A stretch of DNA of 64,000 nt, taken from assembly GCF_047324175.1 (NCBI RefSeq), contig NZ_CP178732.1:3162001-3226000 (forward strand), in the 5' to 3' direction. Positions 8,261 to 16,387 of the stretch are shown here, in pieces; position 1 is the stretch's first letter; every line of letters begins with the position of its first letter. A program made the translations under genes and the position numbers. Below the pieces are notes generated by a model, which saw only the letters and a list, made by a program, of their open reading frames with translations, was not told the DNA's origin and made no database searches. This stretch comes from Acerihabitans sp015654925 (GTDB lineage: Bacteria; Pseudomonadota; Gammaproteobacteria; Enterobacterales; Enterobacteriaceae).

Positions 8261-9024
8261 GCGTCCTGGCGCAGGACTTTGACCCGGCGGACGGCGATAT
8301 CATCCGCGCCGAAGGGATCGGCAAAAGCTTCGGCCAGCTGCAGGTGCTCGATAATATTTCTCTGTCGGTACGCCCGGGTGAAATCCTTGCCCTGCTGGGC
8401 GCCTCGGGCTGCGGCAAAAGCACCCTGTTGAATATTCTTTCCGGCCTGCTGGCCCCGGACCGCGGCGAGGTGGTGATCCAGGGGCAGCCCTCCGGCCAGT
8501 TCGACCATTGGGAAAAGGTGGCCTACCTGTTTCAGGAAGACCGCCTGCTGCCCTGGCGCAATGTGCAGCAAAACGTCAATTTCGGGCTGGAAAACAGCCC
8601 GCTTAGCGTTGCCGAGCGCCGGGAACGGGTGGAGGACGCCCTGCGGCTGGTGGGCCTGCATGATTTCAGGCAGTCCTGGCCGCATCAGCTTTCCGGCGGC
8701 ATGCGCAGCCGCGTGGCGCTGGCGCGCAGCCTGGTGGTGGAGCCGGAAATTTTGTTGATGGACGAGCCATTTTCCAAGCTGGACCCGCAAACGCGCAGCG
8801 TCATGCACGACGAACTGCTGCGCATCCAGCAATTGAAAGGCGTTACCGTAGTTATGGTCACCCACGACGTCGAGGAAGCGGTGGTGCTGGCCGATCGGGT
8901 GGTGTTGCTCAAGCCCCATCCCGGACGTATCCACCGGATTATCGACATCGCGCTGCCCCGTCCGCGGATACCGACCGAACGCGCGGTAAGCGAGCAGTCG
9001 CGGCTGTTAAGGCTGGAGGTCTAA
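8257..9024 (+). CDS. ABC transporter ATPase, SsuB/TauB type
   Basis: The 255-residue ATPase is complete: Walker A GASGCGKST, Q-loop FQEDRLLPW (the RLLPW form is typical of the nitrate/sulfonate/taurine family), signature LSGGM, and Walker B ILLMDEPF followed by the H-loop VTHDVEEA. It energises the permease encoded one base further on. Families with this motif set import sulfonates, taurine, thiamine precursors, aromatic acids or riboflavin-like compounds. No sulfonate monooxygenase is nearby, so a carboxylate or aromatic substrate is more plausible. Confidence 0.9.
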   Translation: MSVLAQDFDPADGDIIRAEGIGKSFGQLQVLDNISLSVRPGEILALLGASGCGKSTLLNILSGLLAPDRGEVVIQGQPSGQFDHWEKVAYLFQEDRLLPWRNVQQNVNFGLENSPLSVAERRERVEDALRLVGLHDFRQSWPHQLSGGMRSRVALARSLVVEPEILLMDEPFSKLDPQTRSVMHDELLRIQQLKGVTVVMVTHDVEEAVVLADRVVLLKPHPGRIHRIIDIALPRPRIPTERAVSEQSRLLRLEV

Positions 9025-9025
9025 G

Positions 9026-9799
9026 ATGAAAACGTCCGTTTCCTGGTTAACGCTGCTGGCGCAACGCCTGATCCTGCTGGCCATCTTCCTGGTGGTCTGG
9101 TGGCTGGCGTCGCAGCGTATGCCGGCATTTGTATTGCCGGGACCGCTCAAAACCTGGCAGGCGCTGCTGGCCCTGTGGCACGGCGAAAGCCTGCTGCACG
9201 ATATCGGCATCACCTTCTCGCGGGTGCTGGCGGGTTTTGTGCTGGCCACGGTGGTAGGCACGATTTTAGGTCTGGCGCTGGGCGCCAGCCGCAGCCTGGC
9301 GCAATTCTTTGAGCCGCTGCTGGCGGTATTCAATACCGTCTCCTCGGCTATCTGGGCGATATTCGCCATTATCTGGTTCGGTATCTCCGGCGCCACGACC
9401 ATTTTTGTGGTGTTTATGACCGCCATGCCGCTGATCCTGACCAACGTCTGGCAGGGCGCGCAAACCGTGGATGCGCAATTTGTCGAGCTGGCGCGCAGTT
9501 TTCGCCTGACCCGTCTGCAAACGCTGCGCAAAATCTATCTGCCCACTATCTTGCCGTACTTCTTTTCCGGCGCCCGCCTGGCGTTCGGCTTCGGCTGGCG
9601 GGTATCCCTGGTGGCCGAAACCCTCGGCTCGTCCGACGGTATCGGCTACCGGCTGCGCCAGGCAGGAGATTTGGTACAAACCGATCAGGTATTCGCCTGG
9701 ACCTTACTGCTGGTGGCCATGATGCTGTTGCTCGAAGGAGGACTGCTCAAGCCCCTGGAACGTCATCTTTTCCGCTGGAAACAGCGCACACAGGAATAA
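9026..9799 (+). CDS. ABC transporter permease, SsuC/TauC type
   Basis: The product is a 257-residue polytopic protein with about six membrane segments (the first at about residues 10-30, LILLAIFLVVWWLA). It has the EAA-type loop near residues 165-200 (LRKIYLPTILPYFFSGARLA), which contacts the ATPase. It starts one base after the ATPase stop and is followed by the binding protein 5 bp later, the standard tau/ssu-type arrangement. It forms the inner-membrane channel for the cluster's substrate. Confidence 0.9.
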   Translation: MKTSVSWLTLLAQRLILLAIFLVVWWLASQRMPAFVLPGPLKTWQALLALWHGESLLHDIGITFSRVLAGFVLATVVGTILGLALGASRSLAQFFEPLLAVFNTVSSAIWAIFAIIWFGISGATTIFVVFMTAMPLILTNVWQGAQTVDAQFVELARSFRLTRLQTLRKIYLPTILPYFFSGARLAFGFGWRVSLVAETLGSSDGIGYRLRQAGDLVQTDQVFAWTLLLVAMMLLLEGGLLKPLERHLFRWKQRTQE

Positions 9800-9803
9800 C
9801 CTT

Positions 9804-10784
9804 ATGAAAAAGATTTTGTTGGCGGCCGTACTGACCGCCGGGACGCTGTTCGCCATGGGTTCGCAGGCCGCTGAAAAAGTACGCATCGGTTATTGGACCA
9901 GCGGCGTCAGCCTGGGCTACGGCGCGGTGCTTGAGAGCCAGGACTTCCTGGCCAAGCGCGGCATCGACGCCGAATTTGTCCACTTCCCCGATGTCAACGC
10001 GCCCATTAAAGCCCTGGCGTCGGGCTCGATAGATTTGGCGTTCGGCGCGCCGCTGGCGGGGGTATTTAGCACCGCAGCCGAAGGAGTGCCGATTAAAATC
10101 TTCGCCGCCACCCAGCCGGCGGACGTGCAGTTCGTGGTGCCCGCCGGCTCGCCCATCACCAGCCTGGCGCAATTGAAAGGCAAAAAAATCGGCATGTCGC
10201 CGGCCGGTTCGTCGGTGGCGGTGATCGCCAGTTCCATCTTGCAGCAAAACTATCAGATTAAACCGCAGGATTTCGCCCTGATCGGCGGCAATGAATCGCG
10301 CCTGGCGCAGTTCCTGGCGCAAAAGCAGGTGGATGCAGCGGCGCTGCGCTCCCTGACGATCAACCAGCTTGACGATCTCAAAGTCACCTCCATCGGCAGT
10401 TTTGCCGACGAATGGAAAAAGCTGACCCACAGCGACGCGGTGCCCTATATCGGCGTGGGCGCGGCGCGCGGCGAATTGATTGAAAAACATCCGGAAACGG
10501 TAGCGCGGGTGATTGCCGCGCTGCGCGATACGCTGGCCTGGGGCAAAGCCAATCCCGCGGCGGTGGTGGAAATTCTACAAAAACAGGCCAATCTGCCGCA
10601 GCACGATGCGCAGGTTTATGTCGGCCGCTGGGAAAGTATGAACCGCATCGATTTTGAACCGGCGGATATCGATACCCTTAAACGCGAGCATCAGGTATTT
10701 ATCGACAGCGGCACCATCACCGGCGCGCTGAACGACAACCTGTTCGATACCGGTCCGTATCTGGCCGCCAAATCCATCAAGTAA
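9804..10784 (+). CDS. ABC transporter periplasmic substrate-binding protein, SsuA/TauA/NMT1-like
   Basis: The product has 326 residues with a classical signal peptide of about 22 residues ending GSQA before AEKVRIGYW. The segments RIGYW and ALASGSIDLAFGAP are typical of the NMT1/SsuA-like binding fold. It would capture the substrate in the periplasm and deliver it to the two preceding proteins. The gene is followed 14 bp later by the reductase gene, linking uptake to catabolism in one transcript. Confidence 0.88.
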   Translation: MKKILLAAVLTAGTLFAMGSQAAEKVRIGYWTSGVSLGYGAVLESQDFLAKRGIDAEFVHFPDVNAPIKALASGSIDLAFGAPLAGVFSTAAEGVPIKIFAATQPADVQFVVPAGSPITSLAQLKGKKIGMSPAGSSVAVIASSILQQNYQIKPQDFALIGGNESRLAQFLAQKQVDAAALRSLTINQLDDLKVTSIGSFADEWKKLTHSDAVPYIGVGAARGELIEKHPETVARVIAALRDTLAWGKANPAAVVEILQKQANLPQHDAQVYVGRWESMNRIDFEPADIDTLKREHQVFIDSGTITGALNDNLFDTGPYLAAKSIK

Positions 10785-10797
10785 GCAGGAGCACGCA

Positions 10798-11814
10798 GTG
10801 AGCGACGTAATGAAAGCCTTAGTTTTGAGCCAGCACGGCGATCTGGACCAGTTACAGGTCGTTACCGATAAACCGCGCCCTACCGCCGCCGCCGGCCATG
10901 TCGTGGTGCGCGTCGGCGCCTCGTCTTTTAACTACCATGACGTATTCACGGTAAAAGGCATGCCGGGCATCAAGGTACCGCTGCCGGTGGTCATCGGCCT
11001 GGATCTGGCGGGTACCATCGCCGAGGTGGGCGACGGCGTCGACGGCTGGACGGCGGGGGATCGGGTGCTGGTCAACCCCCTGAAACCGGGGGTCGGCCTG
11101 ATGGGCGAGATGACCGACGGCGGCATGGCGGAATATGCCGCGGTGGACGCCGCGCAGCTGATCGCATTGCCCGACGGCGTGAGTTTCGAGCAGGCCGCCG
11201 CGCTGCCGGTAGCCTACGGCACCGCGCACCGCATGCTGATCACCCATAACACGGTGAAAGCGGGGGATCGGGTATTGATTCTCGGCGCCAGCGGCGGCGT
11301 AGGCACCGCCTGCGTGATCCTGGCCAAACACCTGGGCGCCGAGGTGATTGCCTGCGCGGGCAGCGAAGAGAAGGCCCAGGCGCTTAAAGCCCTGGGCGCC
11401 GACCATGTGGTCAATTACCGCGAAACCGATTTTTCCAAATGGGCCATCGGCCAGTACGGCAAACCGCAGCGACGCACCACCGAAGGCGGCGTCGATGTGG
11501 TGATTAATTTTACCGGCGGCGAAACCTGGCGCCCGTCGCTTAAATGCCTCAAACGCGGCGGCATTCTGCTGGTATGCGGCGCCACCGCCGGTTATGACCC
11601 GCAGGAAGACCTGCGTTATATCTGGAGCTTCGAGCTGACCATCAAGGGATCGAACAGTTTCTACCGGGATAATCTCGAAGATTTGCTGGCCATGATCGCC
11701 GACGGACGCATCGATCCGATCATTGACCGGGTATTGCCGCTGGAAGAGGCGGCGGAAGGCCTGCGGCTGATTCGCGATCGCGAAGTCCTGGGCAAGGTGA
11801 TCGTCGCGCCCTGA
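10798..11814 (+). CDS. MDR-superfamily NAD(P)H-dependent reductase/dehydrogenase (quinone-oxidoreductase-like)
   Basis: The 338-residue product starts at GTG 10798 behind AGGAG. It has an N-terminal GroES-like fold (GHVVVRVGASSFNYHD, then VVIGLDLAG) and a Rossmann domain with the GASGGVGTA dinucleotide motif near residue 165. It lacks the cysteine-rich structural zinc lobe, so it resembles quinone oxidoreductases and enoyl/acrylyl reductases rather than classical alcohol dehydrogenases. In this operon it could reduce a 2-enoyl-CoA or oxidise an alcohol intermediate. Confidence 0.82.
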   Translation: MSDVMKALVLSQHGDLDQLQVVTDKPRPTAAAGHVVVRVGASSFNYHDVFTVKGMPGIKVPLPVVIGLDLAGTIAEVGDGVDGWTAGDRVLVNPLKPGVGLMGEMTDGGMAEYAAVDAAQLIALPDGVSFEQAAALPVAYGTAHRMLITHNTVKAGDRVLILGASGGVGTACVILAKHLGAEVIACAGSEEKAQALKALGADHVVNYRETDFSKWAIGQYGKPQRRTTEGGVDVVINFTGGETWRPSLKCLKRGGILLVCGATAGYDPQEDLRYIWSFELTIKGSNSFYRDNLEDLLAMIADGRIDPIIDRVLPLEEAAEGLRLIRDREVLGKVIVAP

Positions 11815-11828
11815 AATACCCCCGATCG

Positions 11829-11852
11829 CGCCCGGCGCGTTATGGCCGGGCG
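11829..11852. repeat. Intergenic hairpin between reductase and thioesterase genes
   Basis: CGCCCGGC (11829-11836) pairs with GCCGGGCG (11845-11852) across an 8-base loop in the 88-bp gap. There is no U-tract. It may moderate read-through or protect the upstream mRNA. Confidence 0.4.
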
Positions 11853-11902
11853 TTAAGCGGCGCACCGGATTTTTCAGCCCGTCAGTTTTTGAGGAAAGCA
11901 TT

Positions 11903-12331
11903 ATGACCGATATTATCATTCCCACCGCTGCCGAAGTGCAGGAACGTTTATTAAAAGGCCCCTACCATCAATGGCTCGGGCTGGAAGTATTGTCCGTGGG
12001 CAAAGGCGAAATCAAGCTTCAGGCGCGCTTTCGCGATGAATGGGTGGTGAACGTCGCCGGCGGATATATCCACGGCGGTATTCTGGCCGCCCTGGTGGAT
12101 TTAACCGCCGACTGGGCCCTGGTGGCCTTTACCGGCAAAGGCGTGCCGACCCTGGATTTACGGGTGGATTACCACCGCCCGGCGCGCGGGGATTTAACCG
12201 CCGTGGGCAGCGTGATAAAAACCGGCAAGCAATTTTCCAGCGCCGAAGCGCGGGTCTTCGACAGCGAAGGCCGGCTGGTGGCCAGCGGCCGCGGGCTTTA
12301 CGCCACCCCCGCCCCAACCGCCAGCGCCTAG
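11903..12331 (+). CDS. PaaI/YdiI-family hotdog thioesterase
   Basis: The 142-residue product is the usual length for a single hotdog domain. The central segment YIHGGILAALVDLTADWAL carries the conserved HGG turn and acidic residue of PaaI-type acyl-CoA thioesterases, and LDLRVDYHRPA is the following strand. Such enzymes release free acids from aromatic or medium-chain acyl-CoAs, often as a rescue valve for stalled CoA intermediates. The acyl-CoA ligase two genes downstream supports a CoA-thioester pathway. GAGGAAAG lies upstream of the ATG. Confidence 0.82.
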   Translation: MTDIIIPTAAEVQERLLKGPYHQWLGLEVLSVGKGEIKLQARFRDEWVVNVAGGYIHGGILAALVDLTADWALVAFTGKGVPTLDLRVDYHRPARGDLTAVGSVIKTGKQFSSAEARVFDSEGRLVASGRGLYATPAPTASA

Positions 12332-12340
12332 GGGGCCCCC

Positions 12341-13126
12341 ATGACCATCCCGTTGGACCATCTGGTCATCAACACCCATTTCGCCATCGACCAGGCGGCG
12401 GAGCGTTTCCGCGGGTTGGGCTTTACCCTGACGCCGCGGGGTTACCACTCCCTGGGGTCGTGCAATCATCTGATGATGTTCGCCGACCATTATCTTGAGA
12501 TCGTGGGGCTGCCCGCGGGCGGCGGGCGCATCCGCCAGGAAATCCTGGATAGCCCCGTAGGCATCGACGGCCTGGTATTCGCCACCGAGGACGCCCGCCG
12601 CACCGCCCGGCGGCTGGCCGAGGCCGGTTTTGTCCTGCAGCCGGTACAGGATTTTTCCCGCGAGGTGGTCAGCGGCGATAAAAGCGGCCTGGCCCGCTTC
12701 ACCACCGCCCGGCTGGCCCCCGGCGAGTTTCCGGCCGGCCGGGTCTATTTTTGCCAGCACCATACCCGTGAATGGGTATGGCGGCCGGAATGGCTCACCC
12801 ATGCCAATGGGGTCGCCGGCATTACCGCCCTGACTATTATTACCGACGACGTGATGAGCACCGAGCAGCATTATCGCCGGTTGGGCAATACCGAGCGGCA
12901 ATTTGCGCTTAATATCGTCGATTATGCGGTTTTCGCCCGCTTGTTCGCCGGTTTGCCGCTGCCCGCCCCAGGGGGCGACAGGTTCGCCGCCATTCATTTT
13001 CAGGGCGGCGATCTGTCCCGCATCGCCCGCGGGGCGGCGGCGTTGAACCTGCCGCTGCAATGGCGCGAGGGCCGGCTGCAGGTGGCGCTGCCCGATTTAA
13101 CGACTTTACTTGAGTTTTTACCATGA
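12341..13126 (+). CDS. VOC-superfamily (glyoxalase-like domain) protein
   Basis: The 261-residue product opens with LDHLVINTH, the typical first strand of a VOC module. It has a second module near residue 160 (ITALTIITDDV). It resembles the Glyoxalase_3/glyoxalase-like family, whose members are metal-dependent lyases, isomerases or dioxygenases, or simple binding proteins. Candidate ligands are His7 and Glu50 (YLEIVG). It starts 9 bp after the thioesterase stop and overlaps the ligase gene by 4 bp. The reaction is unknown. Confidence 0.72.
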   Translation: MTIPLDHLVINTHFAIDQAAERFRGLGFTLTPRGYHSLGSCNHLMMFADHYLEIVGLPAGGGRIRQEILDSPVGIDGLVFATEDARRTARRLAEAGFVLQPVQDFSREVVSGDKSGLARFTTARLAPGEFPAGRVYFCQHHTREWVWRPEWLTHANGVAGITALTIITDDVMSTEQHYRRLGNTERQFALNIVDYAVFARLFAGLPLPAPGGDRFAAIHFQGGDLSRIARGAAALNLPLQWREGRLQVALPDLTTLLEFLP

Positions 13127-14643
13127 AACAGACCACCAATTTGGGCGCCCTGTTCGATAGCCGACGGGCGGGACAACACATCGCGTTTATCGCACCGCAG
13201 GATGGGGGCGGCGCGCTGGAGATCACCTTCGCCGAACTCGGCGAGCGCGCCGACGGCATCGGCCGCGCCCTGTTGGCGCGCGGTTATCGCCCGGGAGAGC
13301 GTGTCGCCATCTTGGGGCGCAACTCCATCGATTATGTCGCCAGCCTGCTCGGCATCCTGCGCGCCGGTTTGGTGGCGGTGCCGATTAATTTTAAATTTCC
13401 CCTCGCCACCATCGATAATATCCTGCAAGACAGCGGCGCGCGCCTGCTGCTGGGCGACGGCGATCGGCTGGCGGGTCCGGCACCGTCCCTGCCGCGGGTG
13501 GTATTTCATTCCACCGGGACGGACGGGCTGGACGCTTTTTTGGAGCCGGGCGAATTAACCCCCTTCGCCGCCGGGCCGCAGGATTTGGCCTTGCTGCTGT
13601 ATACGTCCGGGTCCACCGGCATGCCCAAAGGCGTACGCCTGACCCATGCCAGCCACAGCTGGGTAGTGCGCACCCGGCTGGCCAATCATGAACTGGAAGG
13701 CGAGCGGGTGCTGATCGCCGCACCGCTTTACCATATGAACGCCCTGGCCCTGGTGCTGTTAACCCTGGCCAGCCACGTTACCACCGTGCTGCTGCCTCAA
13801 TTCAGCGCCCCCGACTATATCCGCGCAATTTCCCGCTATCGCTGTAGCTGGCTGACGGCGGTGCCGCCGATGATCGCCATGATGCTGCAAGAAAAAACGT
13901 TGTTGCAGCAAAGCGATCTGAGCAGCGTACGGGTCGTGCGCATGGGTTCGGCGCCGGTTAATGACAGCCTGTTTAAACAAATCGCCCAATTGCTGCCCGG
14001 CGCGCGCATTATTAATGCCTATGGCACCACGGAAGGCGGCCCGGTGGTGTTCGGCCCGCATCCCGACGGCATTCCCACCCCGCGGCAATCGGCGGGCTAT
14101 GCCCATGAACAGGTGCAACTGCGCCTGCGCGATCCGCAGGGCCGCGAGGGGCGGCGCGGCATTCTGGAGCTAAAAAGTCCCGGGTTGATGCAAGGCTATC
14201 ACCAACGCCCCGATCTGCGTCCGCCGTTTACGGATGATGGTTATTATATTACCGGCGACGTCTTTGAACGCGATGACCAGGGGTTTTACACGTTTGTCGG
14301 ACGCCTGGACGATATGTTCGTCAGCGGCGCCGAGAATATTTACCCCAGCGAAGTCGAGCACCTTATTGAACAGCATCCCGCGGTGCAGCAGGCTTGCGTC
14401 GTGCCGGTGGCCGATGAGATCAAGGGGACCAAACCCGTCGCCTGGGTGATTCTGCGTCCGGGACAGCAGGTGGGGGTTGATGAGTTGAAAGCCTTTACCC
14501 TACGCCACGGCGCGCCATATTTGCACCCCCGCCATATCTGGCTGGTGGACGGTTTTCCCCTGGCCGGCACCAACAAAGTCGATCGCCGCGCGCTGCAGCT
14601 TGAGGCCGAACGGCGCGTTAACCAACCGGGAGCCCCCGCATGA
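13123..14643 (+). CDS. AMP-forming acyl-CoA synthetase/ligase
   Basis: The 506-residue product has the ANL-family signatures in order: P-loop LLYTSGSTGMPKGV near residue 160, YGTTEGG near 305, then ITGDVFERDDQGFY and GRLDDMFVSGAENIYP around 375-408. The C-terminal catalytic lysine lies in AGTNKVDRRAL. It adenylates a carboxylic acid and transfers it to CoA. It resembles the class that includes benzoate, coumarate and short/medium-chain fatty acid ligases. It overlaps its neighbours by 4 bp on both sides, indicating translational coupling. The acid may be released by the downstream amidohydrolase or imported. Confidence 0.88.
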   Translation: MKQTTNLGALFDSRRAGQHIAFIAPQDGGGALEITFAELGERADGIGRALLARGYRPGERVAILGRNSIDYVASLLGILRAGLVAVPINFKFPLATIDNILQDSGARLLLGDGDRLAGPAPSLPRVVFHSTGTDGLDAFLEPGELTPFAAGPQDLALLLYTSGSTGMPKGVRLTHASHSWVVRTRLANHELEGERVLIAAPLYHMNALALVLLTLASHVTTVLLPQFSAPDYIRAISRYRCSWLTAVPPMIAMMLQEKTLLQQSDLSSVRVVRMGSAPVNDSLFKQIAQLLPGARIINAYGTTEGGPVVFGPHPDGIPTPRQSAGYAHEQVQLRLRDPQGREGRRGILELKSPGLMQGYHQRPDLRPPFTDDGYYITGDVFERDDQGFYTFVGRLDDMFVSGAENIYPSEVEHLIEQHPAVQQACVVPVADEIKGTKPVAWVILRPGQQVGVDELKAFTLRHGAPYLHPRHIWLVDGFPLAGTNKVDRRALQLEAERRVNQPGAPA

Positions 14644-16262
14644 CCTTTAACTGGCAAAACCCCTATCCCACGACGCGCGCGCCGCTGTTTGCCCGTAATG
14701 TGGTGGCGACGTCCCATCCCATCGCGGCCCAGGCCGGCAACTTCGTCCTGCTTGAAGGCGGCAACGCCGTCGACGCGGCTATCGCGGCCGCCGCCGCCCT
14801 GACCGTGGTGGAACCCTGCTCCAACGGCCTGGGCAGCGACGCATTCGCCCTGGTATGGGACGGCAACCGGCTGCATGGGCTCAACGCCTCCGGCCCGGCC
14901 CCGGCCAGTTGGGATTTGGCGCGCTTTCGCCGGATCTACGGCGAGGACGGCGCCGGGCTGGCACGCCGGCCGGAACGGGGCTGGGACTCGGTAACCGTAC
15001 CCGGCGCGGTGGCGGGCTGGGCGGCGCTGCACGAGCGCTTCGGCCGCCTGCCGTTTGAACGGTTGATGCAAACCGCTATCGAGGTGGCCGAGCGCGGCGT
15101 GACCATTGCGCCGATTATCGCCGGCAAATGGCAGGCGGCCGCCGCCATCCTGGCCGATCAGCCCGGCTTCGCCGATACTTTTATGCCGCGGGGCCGCGCG
15201 CCGCGCATCGGCGAGAAGTTTGTTTTCCCCGACGCCGCCCGCACGCTCAAGTTGCTGGCCCGCCAGGGGGGGCGCGCCTTTTATGAAGGGGAAATCGCCG
15301 AGAAAATCGTAGCCTGGTCCCAGGCGACCGGCGGCAGTATGACCCTTGCGGATCTGGCCGCCTACCGGCCGGAATGGGTCGAGCCCCTGACGCAGGATTA
15401 CCGCGGCTACCAGGTGCACGAATTGCCGCCCAACGGCCAGGGCATCGCCGCGCTGATAACCCTCGGCATCCTGGAACATTTCGATCTGGCCTCCCTGCCG
15501 CTGGATAGCGCCGAGGCGCAGCATGTGCAAATCGAAGCCATGAAGCTGGCCTTTGCCGATGTCTATAAGTACGTGGCCGATCCGGCCTCGATGGATGTGA
15601 CGCCGTCACAAATGCTCGACGCCGGCTATCTGGCCGGGCGCGCGCGCCTTATCGACCCGCGCAGGGCGGCCGATCCCCAGCCGGGCATGCCCGCCAGCGG
15701 CGGGACGGTTTATCTTAGCGCCGCCGATGAAAACGGCATGATGGTGTCGTTTATCCAGTCCAACTATATGGGCTTCGGCTCCGGCGTCGTGGTGCCGGGG
15801 TACGGCATCAGCCTGCAAAACCGCGGCGCGGGCTTTTCCAGCGATCCGCGTTCGGTTAACGTGGTCGCGCCCGGCAAACGGCCGTTCCAAACCATTATCC
15901 CGGCATTTTTAACCAAGGACGGCCAGGCGCAGATGAGTTTTGGCGTGATGGGCGGCGATATGCAGCCCCAGGGCCATGTGCAAACCCTGGTGCGCATGCT
16001 GGATTATCAGCAGCAGCCGCAGGCCGCCTGCGACGCGCCGCGCTGGAAGGTTAACCGGGATTTCAGTCTCGACCTGGAATCGACCATCGATCCGCGGGTG
16101 GTTGGCCAACTGCACGCCATGGGGCACCGGCTGAAATCCGTCAACGACCCGTATATGGATTTCGGCTCCGGGCAATTTATCTGGCGGCTGTCGCCGGATC
16201 GCGATCATGGTTATGTGGCGGCCAGCGACAGCCGCCGCGACGGCCAGGCGGTAGGGTTCTGA
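14640..16262 (+). CDS. Gamma-glutamyltransferase-fold Ntn hydrolase (amidohydrolase)
   Basis: The 540-residue product has the GGT fold: an alpha-subunit region with EGGNAVDAAIAAA, and a beta-subunit beginning at Thr356 in SGGTVYLSAAD, the expected autoprocessing nucleophile. No signal peptide is visible, whereas true GGT is periplasmic. The N-terminal stretch EPCSNGLGSDAFALVW resembles cytoplasmic GGT relatives such as oxamate amidohydrolase HpxW. It is therefore more likely to cleave an amide bond in an imported compound than glutathione. It ends the operon and overlaps the ligase gene by 4 bp. Confidence 0.82.
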   Translation: MTFNWQNPYPTTRAPLFARNVVATSHPIAAQAGNFVLLEGGNAVDAAIAAAAALTVVEPCSNGLGSDAFALVWDGNRLHGLNASGPAPASWDLARFRRIYGEDGAGLARRPERGWDSVTVPGAVAGWAALHERFGRLPFERLMQTAIEVAERGVTIAPIIAGKWQAAAAILADQPGFADTFMPRGRAPRIGEKFVFPDAARTLKLLARQGGRAFYEGEIAEKIVAWSQATGGSMTLADLAAYRPEWVEPLTQDYRGYQVHELPPNGQGIAALITLGILEHFDLASLPLDSAEAQHVQIEAMKLAFADVYKYVADPASMDVTPSQMLDAGYLAGRARLIDPRRAADPQPGMPASGGTVYLSAADENGMMVSFIQSNYMGFGSGVVVPGYGISLQNRGAGFSSDPRSVNVVAPGKRPFQTIIPAFLTKDGQAQMSFGVMGGDMQPQGHVQTLVRMLDYQQQPQAACDAPRWKVNRDFSLDLESTIDPRVVGQLHAMGHRLKSVNDPYMDFGSGQFIWRLSPDRDHGYVAASDSRRDGQAVGF

Positions 16263-16387
16263 CGCGAAGGCCGCCCCGTTTTTCGCCGGGATAAATAAAC
16301 CGATAATAGATTTATTTATTAGCCGGATACTGGTAACAATGACGGTTCGGGTTAGGTTATTACCAACAACGGACGGGGAAACGATCG

